Assembly: GCA_025765615.1 (NCBI GenBank)
Contig: JAIVFJ010000357.1
Span: forward strand, 1-58,954
Origin: Zopfochytrium polystomum
Taxonomy: Eukaryota > Chytridiomycota > Chytridiomycetes > Chytridiales > Chytridiaceae
DNA: 58,954 bases
Reading direction: 5' to 3'
The position numbers and the translations under genes are program-made. Below the pieces are notes generated by a model. It was not told the origin of the DNA. It did not search any database and saw only the letters and a program-made list of their open reading frames with translations. Each line of letters begins with the position of its first letter. Positions within the stretch are counted from its first letter, which is position 1. Of the stretch, positions 26,141 through 37,314 are shown in pieces.

Positions 26141-26490
26141 TGGAGCCACAAGTACATTTCCACGTTTCCGCTTTTTGCACGCAACTTAATAGCGTTTATA
26201 AATCTGTGTTTTTTGTCGCGTTACAACTGCGTACCCGTCCTTCTTGCCCACATGGGAACGTTATCGCCTCGAATTTTTGCGTTGTGAGAGTGCGCCGTGG
26301 CACCATCGGTCCACAATGGGATGGGATGGGGTGAGTCTGGTTGACTCATCTTGTCACGTGTGTGGGTGGCTACCTGAGTACAAAAGCAAAGGACCAAAAA
26401 ACCTCACCAGAAACCCAGCGACCCACAACCGACCAGCGGCGTCAACCCGTCATCCACCCAACCCTCAACCCCCCCCCTCCCCAACGACAC
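26141..26490. other. Short intergenic gap
   Basis: This 350-base gap between two plus-strand genes should hold the 3' UTR of the zinc-cluster factor and the promoter of the CBS protein. I see no other structure in it. Confidence 0.5.
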
Positions 26491-28034
26491 ATGACCGAAC
26501 AGCCCACAGCCGCAGCGCCCGTGGACACGGCACCCGCGCCCAGTGCCACCACCACAGCCTCGCACACACCAGCCGCACTGCGCGACCTACTCGCAACCAC
26601 AACATGTGGGGACCTCGTCAAGCACAACACCATCATTTCCAGGGACCCGTCACGGCCAAAGGTGAGTTCTCGCTGGGAGGGGAGGCGAGGAGTGCGACGC
26701 GTCTCGGACCTCAACGAGTAGATGGACGGGCGAACTGCACCTTTGTTTTTGTGTGAAGGCATCACAGGTGGCAGTGGGACTGACCAGGACTTTGTACTTA
26801 GGTCCCCATTTGCCTTGATGTCGAGCTCACTGTACAAGAAGGCTGCGCCGCCCTTGCCCAGCACCGTATCTCCTCTGCTCCCGTCTACAGGTGTGCTATG
26901 ACCGGATTCGTCACACCCCCCCCCCCCCCCACTGTTTGGCCGATCTGACCGTGTTTCTCTCCTTCGTGTGGCGGCTTGACTTGCTCATCCCGTCAAAAAA
27001 GCCCCGAGGCCGGCGGGTTCATAGGAATGCTGGACTATAAAGACCTCGTCGCGTTTGTTCTCGAGGTCTTCCACAAAGTGCCCAAGGAAACCAATCAGCA
27101 CAACTACGACGCCGAAATGGAAATCACCGACATTGTCAAGCGCGCCAACGTCGACAAGCACTCCGTCCCCATCCGCCTCGTCACAAACCTGTCTCACCGA
27201 AACCCACTGATTGCAGTTTACTCGACGTCGTCGGCCGTCGCCGCCATTGAGCAGTTTGTCCGCCACAGGGTGCACCGGCTGGTTGTCCTCGAGCGCGCGG
27301 ACCAGGGCTCGCCAGATCCAAAGTCAAAGTTTATCGGCGTCCTGTCCCAGAGCGCCATTGCTGCTTTGGTCGTTGAACAGTTTGGAAGGCTGCACCACGG
27401 ACCAAACTCAAAGAACGACGCGGCAAAGGAGGCGTGGGACGTTGGGAACATGACGCTGGCTGAGCTGGGCCTGGTCAAAGGCGAGGTCTACTCTGTCGTG
27501 GCAAACGATACTGTTTTAGACGCGTTGTACCTGATGCACGAGAAGGGGGTCACGTCTGTTGCCGTTGTGGACAAGTCCAATGGAACCCCCAAGGTAAAAT
27601 CCTGAGGTTTTGCGGGCTATGCCTGAGAGTCTAATATCGTTTACCTACAGCTCACTGGAAGTATCTCCATGACTGACATCAAAGAGATTCTCTCGACGCG
27701 AGGTGGCTGGCGCCGACTGTACGAACCCGCGTTCCGCTTTTTCGTGTCACTAAGAAACCAACAAGGCCTGGAGGCCAACGGCGCCGACCGTGTGCCCTCT
27801 TTCACGGTTCATCCAGGAACGCCGCTGATGGTTGCACTGGAAAAGATGACCGCGACTCGAACGCACCGCGTGTGGATCGTCAATGACTATCACACCGTCG
27901 GTGGTGGCGGCGTGTCCTCGGCGAGCGTGGGAGACTTGGTCGGCGTACTCAGTTTGAGCGACGTGATGCCGCTGCTGCTGGTGGCTGTGGGAGGTAGTGC
28001 CGAGGTGCAAGCGACGAACGAGGAGCAGGCATGA
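26491..28034 (+). CDS. CBS-domain repeat protein (AMPK-gamma/Sds23-like)
   Basis: Exons 26491-26661, 26802-26890, 27002-27593 and 27651-28034 give 411 residues in a closed frame. After an Ala/Thr/Pro-rich N-terminus the protein reads as tandem CBS motifs: VQEGCAALAQHRISSAPVY plus GFIGMLDYKDLV; AAIEQFVRHRVHRLVVLE plus FIGVLSQSAIAALVV; LDALYLMHEKGVTSVAVVD plus LTGSISMTDIKEIL; and MVALEKMTATRTHRVWIV plus LVGVLSLSDVMPLL. Four CBS motifs form two Bateman modules that bind adenine nucleotides in AMPK gamma subunits (Snf4) and related proteins such as Sds23. The layout suits an energy- or nutrient-sensing regulator. I cannot tell whether it is Snf4 itself; it is longer than Snf4 and its N-terminus differs. 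A run of about 13 cytosines sits in the second intron. Confidence 0.88.
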
Positions 28035-28381
28035 GGCGCCAAAACGCCCTCGCTGTTGCCTGAGTCTTCATTTTATTTCACATTCGACCATTCCCCTGTT
28101 TGCTTTACAGTAATCGGCAATTTATTGCGTTGATACTTTTTTTTTTCTCCTTCTGTGAAGTGCTTCGTAAAAGCTGAAATAAATTCGATCCGCTTGCACG
28201 TCTGCAGGTGTGCATGTCCGCCCGTCCAGACTCTCCCCAACAATCCTAGCTTTCCAAGCAACAGGTGCGTTTGTGGGGGGGGGGAACGTGACGGCGAGGT
28301 CTCGGGCGGCAAAGTCGTTCGTCTCGCCGAACTCTCTTGTCGATTACCACTAATTCGTTCATTGGCAACCCAACAGTCTCA
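28035..28381. other. Short intergenic gap
   Basis: This 347-base gap holds the 3' UTR of the CBS gene and the upstream region of the ART-like gene. A possible splice acceptor (CCAACAG at about 28371-28377) just before the ATG leaves open that the next gene has an upstream exon here. Confidence 0.4.
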
Positions 28382-29209
28382 ATGCTGAACGAGCTGAAGC
28401 TGCAGTTCTCTGATTTGAATGTCGGCGGCGAGCGCAATGCGACCTTGATCTTTCCAGACAGGGACCCCCCGCGGAGCGGAGAACACATAATCTTGTACCG
28501 AGCTATCAACTTTTTCGATTTCGCGAGACTGTACTATAGGATCGGTTTGACGCCGCGCTCCCCCTACGGTCAATGTTCCCCGGAGGCTCACATTAGAAAC
28601 GCAGACGAGACGGACTCGCCCTACATCTCAATGTCGACTGACGCAAAGTGGACGATCTACCACAGTTTGAAGCAATCCCAGTTTGAGAATGAATCCCGCG
28701 ATATAATTGCTGTACGAGTTCCTATTGTGACGGCAGAGAGAGTTGATCTAAAAGACCGCACAGCCAGTAGTTATGCGAAGTCAGCGTCGGAAGTTCTGGT
28801 GAAGGGAAGCCTGCCACTTGACAGATTTAAAAGAATCTGCCCTTTTAAAGGGTTGACGACGACCGAAAGCTCGGTCTTGAACGCTTCGCGAGATGATAGC
28901 TACAAAGCATGGGAACTCAAGGTCTCGGGTGACCGCGCGCTTGCAGGAATCGTTGAAAAGATAACGGCAATGCTCACGATCCTCCCCGGCGAAGAACTTG
29001 AGAATTCCCCAACACTGGGCGATGCTACCTACCTACTCACACGCTGCACAAGTGAAAATCCAGATTGCTTTCAAGAGGGAGAGAATGAAAGGGGAAATTA
29101 CGGCAAAGACGATTTCACTGAAGAAGAGGATAGTGAATCGTATTATGGTGACGACGACGACCGTCAATGGGATGACGAATATGAGGGTAATGAATGGTAC
29201 TACGGATAG
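28382..29209 (+). CDS. Protein with ADP-ribosyltransferase-like signatures
   Basis: One open exon of 275 residues from the first ATG; an extra upstream exon is possible. The pattern fits the R-S-E class of ADP-ribosyltransferase folds. An early arginine sits in IILYRAI, a serine strand in SPYISMSTDAKWTIYHSL, and a late glutamate in SASEVLVKGSLPLDRFKRI. The spacing and the phrase YISMSTDAKW also resemble the enterotoxin-alpha-like or DUF7587-type domains common in fungal genomes. The C-terminus is a strongly acidic Asp/Glu/Tyr-rich tail with no similar family known to me. No signal peptide is visible, so it would act inside the cell unless an N-terminal exon is missing. Catalytic activity is not shown; many such fungal proteins may only share the fold. 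Nothing nearby suggests a partner. Confidence 0.55.
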   Translation: MLNELKLQFSDLNVGGERNATLIFPDRDPPRSGEHIILYRAINFFDFARLYYRIGLTPRSPYGQCSPEAHIRNADETDSPYISMSTDAKWTIYHSLKQSQFENESRDIIAVRVPIVTAERVDLKDRTASSYAKSASEVLVKGSLPLDRFKRICPFKGLTTTESSVLNASRDDSYKAWELKVSGDRALAGIVEKITAMLTILPGEELENSPTLGDATYLLTRCTSENPDCFQEGENERGNYGKDDFTEEEDSESYYGDDDDRQWDDEYEGNEWYYG

Positions 29210-30315
29210 GGTGTTCGCGCGATTTTGACAGAATTGCGGGGTGGATTCCGTCCAATATCTTTCGCAAGGGTGTTTTGCATATGTGTTCACCTTTCCATTT
29301 TCTTTCACCCATCCGGTTGTTGTTTGCCCTGTATTTCCATCATTCCGTAAGATTTCGCCCTTCGTTAACGATTTTTTACAAGTGCCAAGGACACCCATAA
29401 TTCTGGGTTTCGATTTTGCGTGTTCTGCCATTGACTTCCGCGTGACATTAACCCTTTGGGACCTGTCGCACATATCACATTGATATCTTCGCCCCCATTT
29501 CGGCACAATGACGGTGCCCCAAAAATATTAGCTAGCCCCATATTGAACCTTGCACATTTCTTCTTCACAATGAAAGGAAGTTCGTGCCAAAAAAGCAAAC
29601 GTTTTTACTACGTAGAACACAGAGTACAAGGAACTCGTCAAGAAACGGACATCTTTTTTCCAAATCATCCAAAATCTTGCCCAGCCTTGGTCTTTTGCAA
29701 AAATATGCATTAGCATGTTCTCTATGCGGGTCAAATCAGCTTGCACAAGTTTTGATAATAAAGTACAGAGAATTTTGCTTTTCAAAGTGGTCGGGAAACT
29801 TTTACCCATTCCTTTTTTGACGCCCCCAACTGCTCAAGTAGGCCACAAAAGAAATCATTTAGACAAAAAATGCCAATAAAAGACAAGTACTGCACCAAGT
29901 TTCGATGTGTTTGGGCAGTTGCTAGCAGTTGTCCAGCCGAAGTCAAGCTGTGAAAGCAGCAGCAGCAGCAGTGAAAGCCCAAACAACAGCAGGAGCAGTT
30001 GTTGTAATTGCAAAAGCTAAACGACTGTAATTATACCACCACGTAAGTGCTTTAATGAAATGACACTGGGTCAGAGCAGGACTGCAACTTTGCAAATAAT
30101 TGTACTTGAACTTTGCACCAATTTGAACAAATTTTACTAACAACTGAGCTGCAATTGCCGTGCTGTTTTTCGTATTTGGTTGATTACAAGCTGATTTTGG
30201 GTTTCACCAAGCTGTTCATGACAGATTTGCATCCATGGTGGTGGTTTCCGTTTGTTGCACAATTTTGTGGTTGTTCCTCTTTGTGGGTTGAGTTCTACAC
30301 GAAAAACAAGCAATC
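29210..30315. other. AT-rich gap without a gene
   Basis: No coding frame or recognisable element is seen. Composition is lower in GC than in the flanking genes and resembles the TE regions, so it may be very old transposon sequence. Confidence 0.4.
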
Positions 30316-30427
30316 TGTTGGGCGGAACTGACTGGTTAGCATAACCCAAGAGGCACAAGACGGACCTGAACCTATTGTGCCTGTCAGTTATTGTTCTCAC
30401 AATGCCCATGGGAGAGTGAGCCACCAC
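30316..30427 (+). repeat. Fragment of the copia LTR (left end)
   Basis: TGTTGGGCGGAACTGACTGG and the next ~90 bases match 20415-20520 with a few substitutions and one small insertion, up to GGGAGAGTGAGCCACC, where similarity stops. It is a truncated solo LTR in the same orientation as the copy at 20.4 kb. Confidence 0.85.
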
Positions 30428-32106
30428 CAATGCAGGCCTGGGCGCTTGCTTGCTGAAATATCAATATTGACGTGTCTGGGCCAAAAAAAAAAAGGATTAA
30501 ACGCGTTTGCAGTCGCCAGCGGCGGAGCGCCGTCCTTGAGGCGCTTTTCCCAATTACGAAGGAGAGTGCGGGCCGGCGGTAGTCTTACTTATGCATGATC
30601 GGGCGCAACTGATTGAGAGAGCGGTATCTTCGCGCGTTGGTTCAAGGGACTCCACTGAAGGCCCTTTCGGCTCGTAAAGCATATGTCATATTTGTTAGAG
30701 AGCTGGGAGACAACTTAAGAACCTTTCACCGAACAAGCCAAAAATGAACTTCCTTTCCCCCAAATTAAAAACAATTTCCGTCGAGCAAACGAGGGCGAAA
30801 ACGCTCAAAAGTATTCGCTAGTGACTTCGTCCAAACCCTCGCTCCGCGTCTACAAGACTCTTTGGTATGATGGGGGGGTTGACACGAGGTTGCGAGTGCG
30901 TGCGGACGCTCGCGGTGATGGCCGCCAGAGTGAGGAGTGCAGAATGAAACCGAATGGACGGGAGAGAGAGGAGGGAAGTGTCAACCAACAGGCATTGCTG
31001 GGCAGCGGCGCACAGGGGCTGCATTCGCTGTTTTTTCCGCAATGTGTGGGTCCCCGTCGAAACAGTTGGGGGGCGGGGGGGATCGATTTCCTTTTTTTAT
31101 TATTTTTTTTAATTTTTTTTTCTTCTCGTTTTCTTTCTTTTCTTTACCTGGGCCGTCTCTGCTCATCATTCACTTTTTTTGTGAGTGAATTGTGTGGAAG
31201 TAGGACTCCACGAAAACCAGCAGCTGTTTTGATCTATTTCTTCTCTTTCGACTTGCTGCAGTGCCGGGCAGGTGGTTTTGATTGTTTTTTTCGCTGCGTT
31301 GCCGCTGCCGCCGCCGCCGCTTGCTTGTTGATTTGGAAAAATCAAAAATCCCTACTTTTTATCACGCGGACGACACTGTAAATGCGGCGCGGCTGGCAAC
31401 GCCGCCTTGTTCTTTCGTTCTTTCTTTCTTTTCCTTTTTTTTTTTTTTTTTTCAGTTGTTGTTGTTGTTGTTGTTTTTCTCCTTGCGTTTCTGTGGCCTC
31501 CCCTAGCCGCTCCACGCGCCGCGCAGGACCCGCATTCCCGCACCCCGAAAGACGCGCCTCGCGTGCGCTGCACGCTATGCAGCCGAGCCGGGCAGTGCGC
31601 GCGCGCACTCGATCCGGCTGCATTGCAGCGCTGCCATAGTAATCATTTAGTCGCATCCAATCCCCGGCTTGCTGGGACGGCTGACTGCTATTGGAGGGCG
31701 CGACTCGAAGGTGTTCCTCCACGAACACCACGCGCGCCCGACTTGGGGAGGTTCGGTCACGCGACGCCTCTGTTGTTTTCGCGTGGTGTGCGTGTTTCGT
31801 TTTCGCTCGACCCTCTCCGCTCCATGTCCGCTCTTTGTCTGTCTGCGCTTGCTTCTCCGTTTCGTCCCTCGCCCGCTGCTCGTTCGGCGCGCTGTTTGTG
31901 CTTGGGCTTCGGCGGCTGCTGTTTCGTGGGGGAAAGACGGAGGGCAGGAAAAAACGGGCGACCTAGTATTTACCAAGACATAAATTCTGGCTGCATGAAC
32001 AGCACCCAACCACCCACACCCAGCGCCCCTCTATACAGACGAAACCTCATCTTCACACTAGAGTGAACACCCCCCCCCCCATACACTACGACACACTCTC
32101 CCAGCG
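30428..32106. other. Gene-free gap upstream of the GH28 gene
   Basis: Several open frames exist on both strands, but they are short and low-complexity and show no family resemblance. Poly-T and (GTT)n runs occur at 31086-31130 and 31437-31480. The part next to 32107 should hold the GH28 promoter, with a run of C bases in the leader (about 32070-32079). Confidence 0.4.
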
Positions 32107-33430
32107 ATGAAGCTCCTCGCCATCGTTCTCGCCCTCGCGGCCACTTTTTCAGCCGCGACGGACGCCGCCACCACGTGCACGCTCTCAGCCTCCGGAGGAG
32201 ACGACGGCCCCGCCCTCGCCGCCGCTCTCAAGGGCTGCGCCACGGTCACCGTGCCCTCGGGCGTCACCCTCGCCATCAAAACGGCTCTCAACACCACCGG
32301 CCTGGCCAACGTGCACCTGTCGCTGCAGGGAACCATCCAGTTCTCGGGCAACTACACGTACTGGCAGAAGAACGCGTTCCCCCAGACATACCAGGACACG
32401 ACCACGATGTGGCTGCTGGGCGGAAAGACCGTCACGTACGTTTGTCTGGAGGGGAAACTTGTTTCTTTTGTCTGCCGCCGCCGTTGTGTTCATTTTTGGG
32501 GACCAATCGAATGTCTCCCGCGGCGATTCCCCTCCCCCCATCCGCTTTCGAAGAGTGCTTACACATGCCTTCCCTTTTTGCACGGCAGCGTCGACGGTGG
32601 AGGCACAATCGACGGCCAGGCACAGGTCTGGTACGACGCGGGCGTGTCATCCGGCAAGCCTATCCTCCTGACGGTGACGCAGAGCAACGGCGTGACGATC
32701 AAGAACATCAAGCAAGTCGGGTCTCCCTTCTGGAACAACTTTGTCCGCGACTCGACGAACGTGATCTACGACGGCATCAGCATCACGTCGACGCGCAAAG
32801 ACGGCAAGCAGGCGCAGAACACGGACGGCTGGGACACGTACCGCTCCTCGTTCGTCACGATCCAAAACTCGAAAATCGTCAACGGCGACGACTGCGTGTC
32901 GTTCAAACCCAACTCGTCCTACATCACCGTCTACAACCTCGACTGCACCGGAAGCCACGGTATCAGCGTCGGCTCGCTCGGTCAGTACCCCCGGCGTGCA
33001 GGACCTCATCACCAACATTTGGGCGGAGAAGATCAACATGACTACGTGCTCCAACGGAGCGCGCATCAAGGCCTGGGCGGGGAAGGTCGGGTACGGAAAG
33101 GTCGACAATGTGACGTTCACCGGGTTCACAGAGACCAACGTGGACCACCCCATGATCATTGACCAGTGCTACTCGACGTCCGACTCGGCGTGCGCGGCCA
33201 ATCCGTCCAAAGTGACCATCTCCAACGTCAACTTTAAGGGAATCTCTGGCACCGGCACCAAGCAGGAGGTCGCATCGCTCGTCTGCTCGCCCGGACCGAG
33301 CACCTGCACCAACATCCAGGTCAACAACATCCAGCTCAAGACCGTCAAGAAAGGCAACGCGACTTACACGTGCACCAACCTCAAGCTCTCCGGCTCCTCG
33401 GCCAACTTGTTCAACTGCACCACCTCCTAA
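32107..33430 (+). CDS. GH28 polygalacturonase, secreted (one frameshift)
   Basis: Exons 32107-32435 and 32589-33430 encode about 389 residues if one extra base is discounted. A signal peptide (MKLLAIVLALAATFSAATDA) leads into a right-handed β-helix enzyme. All four GH28 signatures are present: NTDGWD, NGDDCVSFK, GSHGISVGSLG and ARIKAW, which give the three catalytic Asp, the His and the Arg/Lys that bind the uronate. The GSHGISVGSLGQYP form and NTDGWDTY resemble exo-acting enzymes. It should cut pectin outside the cell; several N-x-S/T sites suggest glycosylation. Right after SLGQYP the frame slips: five C bases (32988-32992) stand where four restore PGVQDLITNIWAEK. This is either sequence error or a recent null mutation. 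The single intron is 153 bases and has no stop in frame, so it looks like coding sequence at first sight. Confidence 0.88.
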
Positions 33431-34383
33431 AGTGTGCGAGCGGGGCCTCTCCCCCTTACCCCCAACATAGAAGACGATTACAAAGAAGAAGGCAGCTTTC
33501 CTTTTCCCCATAAGCTAGAAAGCGGAATACCAGAAACAAAAAGAAAAAAAAAAAAAAAAAAAAGATTACCCAACCACAAAGCCGCCTTCGTAGTCTCTCC
33601 CTTTCTTTTTCTTGCCGTCCACCTTTCGGACTGTTTCCCAAACCTCGACCTCTTTTCTTTCCTCCCTCGTCTCCCGTTTTCCCAAGACCTCCCTCCCCCT
33701 CATCCCAACCCTTCCCCCTTCCCAAACACACCAACCAAAAAAAAAAAAAAAAATACAGCGGGGGCAGCCTAAAGAAACTTGGAAGGAATACAAAGCAAAG
33801 AAAAAATCAGAGTCACAACCTGTTCGCTTTTGAAATGCTTTTCTACTTCCGGGCTGTGCACCCACAACTGGGGGACGGGGAAAGCGGCGATGGAGGTTCC
33901 AACGCGAGAAATTGAAACCAGACTTTACACTGATCATCCGCAAGGCGGACAAACTGTAGAGATAGGAGCCTTGGAAGTCACCTTTCCGATAGCTATTGTA
34001 TGTCATGGGTGCCAACCCGTCCTTGTGTGGAACAAACGGCTTGAGTGGCGGCGACATCACTGGGAAGTATAGAGTGGGGGAAGGGGGTGGGCGGCCCTGC
34101 CCCCAAGCGGTATTGTTGCCCCGCTTAGTTGGCGGACGAGAAGGAAAACCGTTTATGCAAACTGGGTTTTCTGTTTCCACTATTTATGTACCTCCAGAGT
34201 GTTTGGGCAACAGCGGTAAGCCTGTGTGTGTGTGTGTCTGCATTTTCGGTGAAGGCCCTCTGACTAACCCCATGGCCATTGTGAACAATAATTGCTTGAC
34301 AGTAACAATGGGATTGGGCCTGCTTGCTAAATACTCTGGTTCAGTGACTCACGATGAGAGTAATCCGTGCAACATCAAAAAGT

Positions 34384-34417
<34 letters not shown>

Positions 34418-34887
34418 GTGTGTGTGTGTGTGTGTGTTTGTGTTTGTGTGAGTGTGATCGGGCGGGGTTGATTGGATCCTTCCCTGCCTCCCTGCCTCCG
34501 TTCGGGTTCCCTTTGGCAAGTTCAGCCCCACGACACGGACACGGCGAGCGTTTTTTGTTTTATCTTTTTAGGGGTACGATCAAGATAAGAAAAGAAGGAA
34601 AAGGCGGCTGAGCGAAAGAAACACACAGAGAAAAAGACAACAACAACACGACACGATGGACCCGAGATCCGTGCGGTATGCCTTCACAACTTTTTGCGTG
34701 GGAACGAAAGTGTGATCAGCGGCGATTCGGTGGAAGAATTGGAAGTTTGAGGGCAAGCTGACAGAGACAGAGACAGGCGGACAGGCGGGGCGGAAAAAGA
34801 GAGAGTCAGAAAACAATGAGGGGCGGAAGCAGAGGAGAGAGCTGTTGGAGAAAACAGAAAGAAAGAAAGCAATAGGGGAGAGAGGGA

Positions 34888-34947
<60 letters not shown>

Positions 34948-35022
34948 AAAAAAAAGGAAGAAACAAAAAACAAACAAACAAAACAAAAAACATTAAAAAA
35001 CAAGGAAGAGATAACACAAGCG
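33431..35022. other. Gap rich in microsatellites and poly-A
   Basis: No gene is supported. It contains A-runs (33542-33562, 33737-33753), a joined (GA)n-(GT)n tract (34386-34450) and a (GA)n tract (about 34886-34943). The last sits about 80 bases before the oxidase start codon, so it lies in the promoter or leader. Confidence 0.5.
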
Positions 35023-36931
35023 ATGAAGGTTGTGATCGTTGGCGCCGGCGTCTTTGGCCTCTCCACGTCCCTCGCCCTGGCCGAGCGCGGCCACGAGGTC
35101 GTCGTCTTTGGTGAGTGACGCGAGCGTGCGAGCGGAGAGTAGAAGAGAGGAGATAAGGGAAGGAAAGGAGAGAGAGAGGGAGAAAGAGTACGGAACAGAG
35201 GGAGGGAGAGAGAGAGGCAGGCAGTTCGATTCTCTAACCTCCACCTTATCTGGCCAGATCGCCTGCCCATTCCCGCCGAGGACGCTGCCTCAACCGATTT
35301 GAACAAGGTCGTGAGATCCGGTGAGTGACCTGCCCAACTGCCGTTTCCACGGACCCGTCCGCATTGTTTGCTAATACTGGCAAAATCAAAAACGAATAAA
35401 CGGAAACAGACTATGGAGAGGACGTTTTATACCAGGTAAGAACTGGCTGATCTTCGCAAACGTTTCACAGAAACCTGCTCAACCCTTACCCCCTCTCCCT
35501 CACAGGAGCTTGGGCTTCAGGCCATTGCAAAGTTCAAAGAGTGGAACAAGGAATGCCTGCGCAAGTTTGGCCACATTGTTAGTGAGAAAACCGTGTGCAG
35601 TTTGACAACCAAATCACACACGCCGCGAAAATCACTTACCCTGCTGTTTCCCGTCTGATCCCGGTTTCGTGATTTTCCTATTTTCACCAGCTCTACCACG
35701 AGACGGGCGTTGCCTACTTTACCGCGTCTCCCGACATGAACTCTTTCGAGCGTTTGTCCATCATGAAGATCAAAGAGTCCAAGGTGGATCCCACTGCTGG
35801 AGACATGATCGAGGTGCTCAACTTTGACGGCCCAGAGGGACAAAAGAAGCGCTCTTCTGTTATCGAGCGGTGGCCCGGCTTCAAGGACCTGGTCCAAGTG
35901 TACCGCGGAGGTTTGTTCTGCGCTTGTAAACGATCACCTGGTTCCGTCTCACCTGACTCACCCCCAATAAACGAACCAATCAACACGTCCTAGGTTACAT
36001 CAACCACCGCGGCGGTTTCGCCGACAGTGGCCGTACAATGGAATACCTCGCGCACCTCGCTCGGGCGGCGGGCGTCCGCATCATCACGGGCGACAAGCGC
36101 GGGCGCTTCGCGGGCTACCTGCACGAAGACGCCTCGACCCCATCACGCGTGACCGGCATCCGGACCGCAGACGGGACGGAGCACCGAGCGGATCTGGTGA
36201 TTGCGGCCGCCGGGTCGTGGACGCCGTCGATCGTGCCGGAGCTGTCGGGCCTGTGCTGGCCGTCGGGGCAGGCGGTCGTTCACTTTCGGCCGCGCGCGCC
36301 GGACCAAGGCAAGCAGTGCGTGTGGTTCGGCGACGTCAGCAAGACCGGCTGGTACGGGTTCCCCGGCGCGCCGCGCGACGGCGGCGCCACGTTCAAGGTC
36401 GCCAACCACGGCGCAGGGTACCTCCCCGACCCGGCCTTCCACCGGTCTGGGAAAGTCACCAGCAAGCAGGTGCCGCTGCGCGCCATCGCAGAGTTCCGCG
36501 AGTTCCTGGCAAAAGGATTCAAGCACCTGGCAAAGGAGGACATGGCGAACACCAGGCTGTGCTGGTACTGCGACAGCTGGGACTCGAACTTTTACGTTGA
36601 CGCCGTGCCGGGCAGACCCGGGCTGTGGGTCGCGTCCGGCGGTTCGGGACACGCGTTCAAGTTTTCGCCCGTCATTGGCGACGTTGTGGCCGATCTGATC
36701 GAGGGCAAGCCGTCGCCGTTCAGGGCGCTGTTTGGGTGGAGGGTGCCCGGCGACAACAGCGCCGAGGACCGCGTGTTGAAGGACCCCATTCGTGACGAGG
36801 TGCACTTTAAACCGAGAGACTTGGCAAAGGAGGTGATGGCGCAGGACGAAGACTTGACGGCCGAAGCTTATGAGAGCGGAAAGCTCGCCGCAAAGGTGCA
36901 GCAACTGGAGAAGGCAAAAGCAAAGCTGTGA
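35023..36931 (+). CDS. FAD-dependent amine oxidase, amadoriase/sarcosine-oxidase type
   Basis: Exons 35023-35110, 35258-35320, 35410-35435, 35506-35577, 35691-35910 and 35994-36931 give 468 residues in a closed frame. The N-terminus VVIVGAGVFGLS is the Rossmann FAD site, followed by a DRLPIP strand end. The middle has INHRGGFADSGRTMEYL and DLVIAAAGSW. Near the C-terminus RLCWYCDSWDSNFYVD and GGSGHAFKFSPVIGD match the covalent-FAD cysteine region and the flavin-binding loop of fructosyl amino acid oxidases, sarcosine oxidases and related enzymes; the first Cys of CWYC is the likely flavin attachment point. These enzymes oxidise secondary amines with O2, making H2O2. The exact substrate (fructosyl amino acid, sarcosine, pipecolate or saccharopine) cannot be read from the sequence. 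No peroxisomal SKL-type end is present; it ends AKAKL. One very small exon (26 bases) supports the hand-built model because the frame closes. Confidence 0.86.
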
Positions 36932-37150
36932 AGAAACACGGTTTTCTTACCCTCACCTGTGTTTCAGTTTTTTATTGTTCAGTTTTGTTTTTCAGTTTTT
37001 GTGGTCGCGGCTACGACGCGCAGTCGCAGGGTAGCGTCTCAAAATCCCTCCCCTGCCACTCAAATCATTTGTAATAGCTCCGGCAAAAGGAGAAAAATCG
37101 AGAAAAATCAAACAAAAAAGATCAAACAAAACAGTGCAAAACAACCACCC

Positions 37151-37283
37151 ATGTCAAACGCGTACGACGACACTGCTGGCATCGGCGACGAGGATGAGGA
37201 CGAGCTGCTCTGCCCGCTGTGCATGGAGGAGATCGACATCTCCGACAAGTACTTTAAGCCTTGCCCCTGCGGATACCAGGTAG

Positions 37284-37314
<31 letters not shown>

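Noticed and set aside
30625..30660. tRNA B-box-like sequence GGTTCAAGGG
   Set aside because: No matching A-box, acceptor stem or anticodon arm could be folded around it.
32973..33001. A tiny intron as the cause of the GH28 frame slip (GTCAGT to GCAG)
   Set aside because: It would be only about 21 bases, too short to splice, and its removal does not restore the reading frame.
32107..33162. Reading GH28 exon 1, the intron and exon 2 as one unspliced frame
   Set aside because: The inserted 51 residues are Cys/Arg/Pro-rich and unlike GH28, clear donor and acceptor sites flank them, and the far end runs out of frame at the C5 slip.
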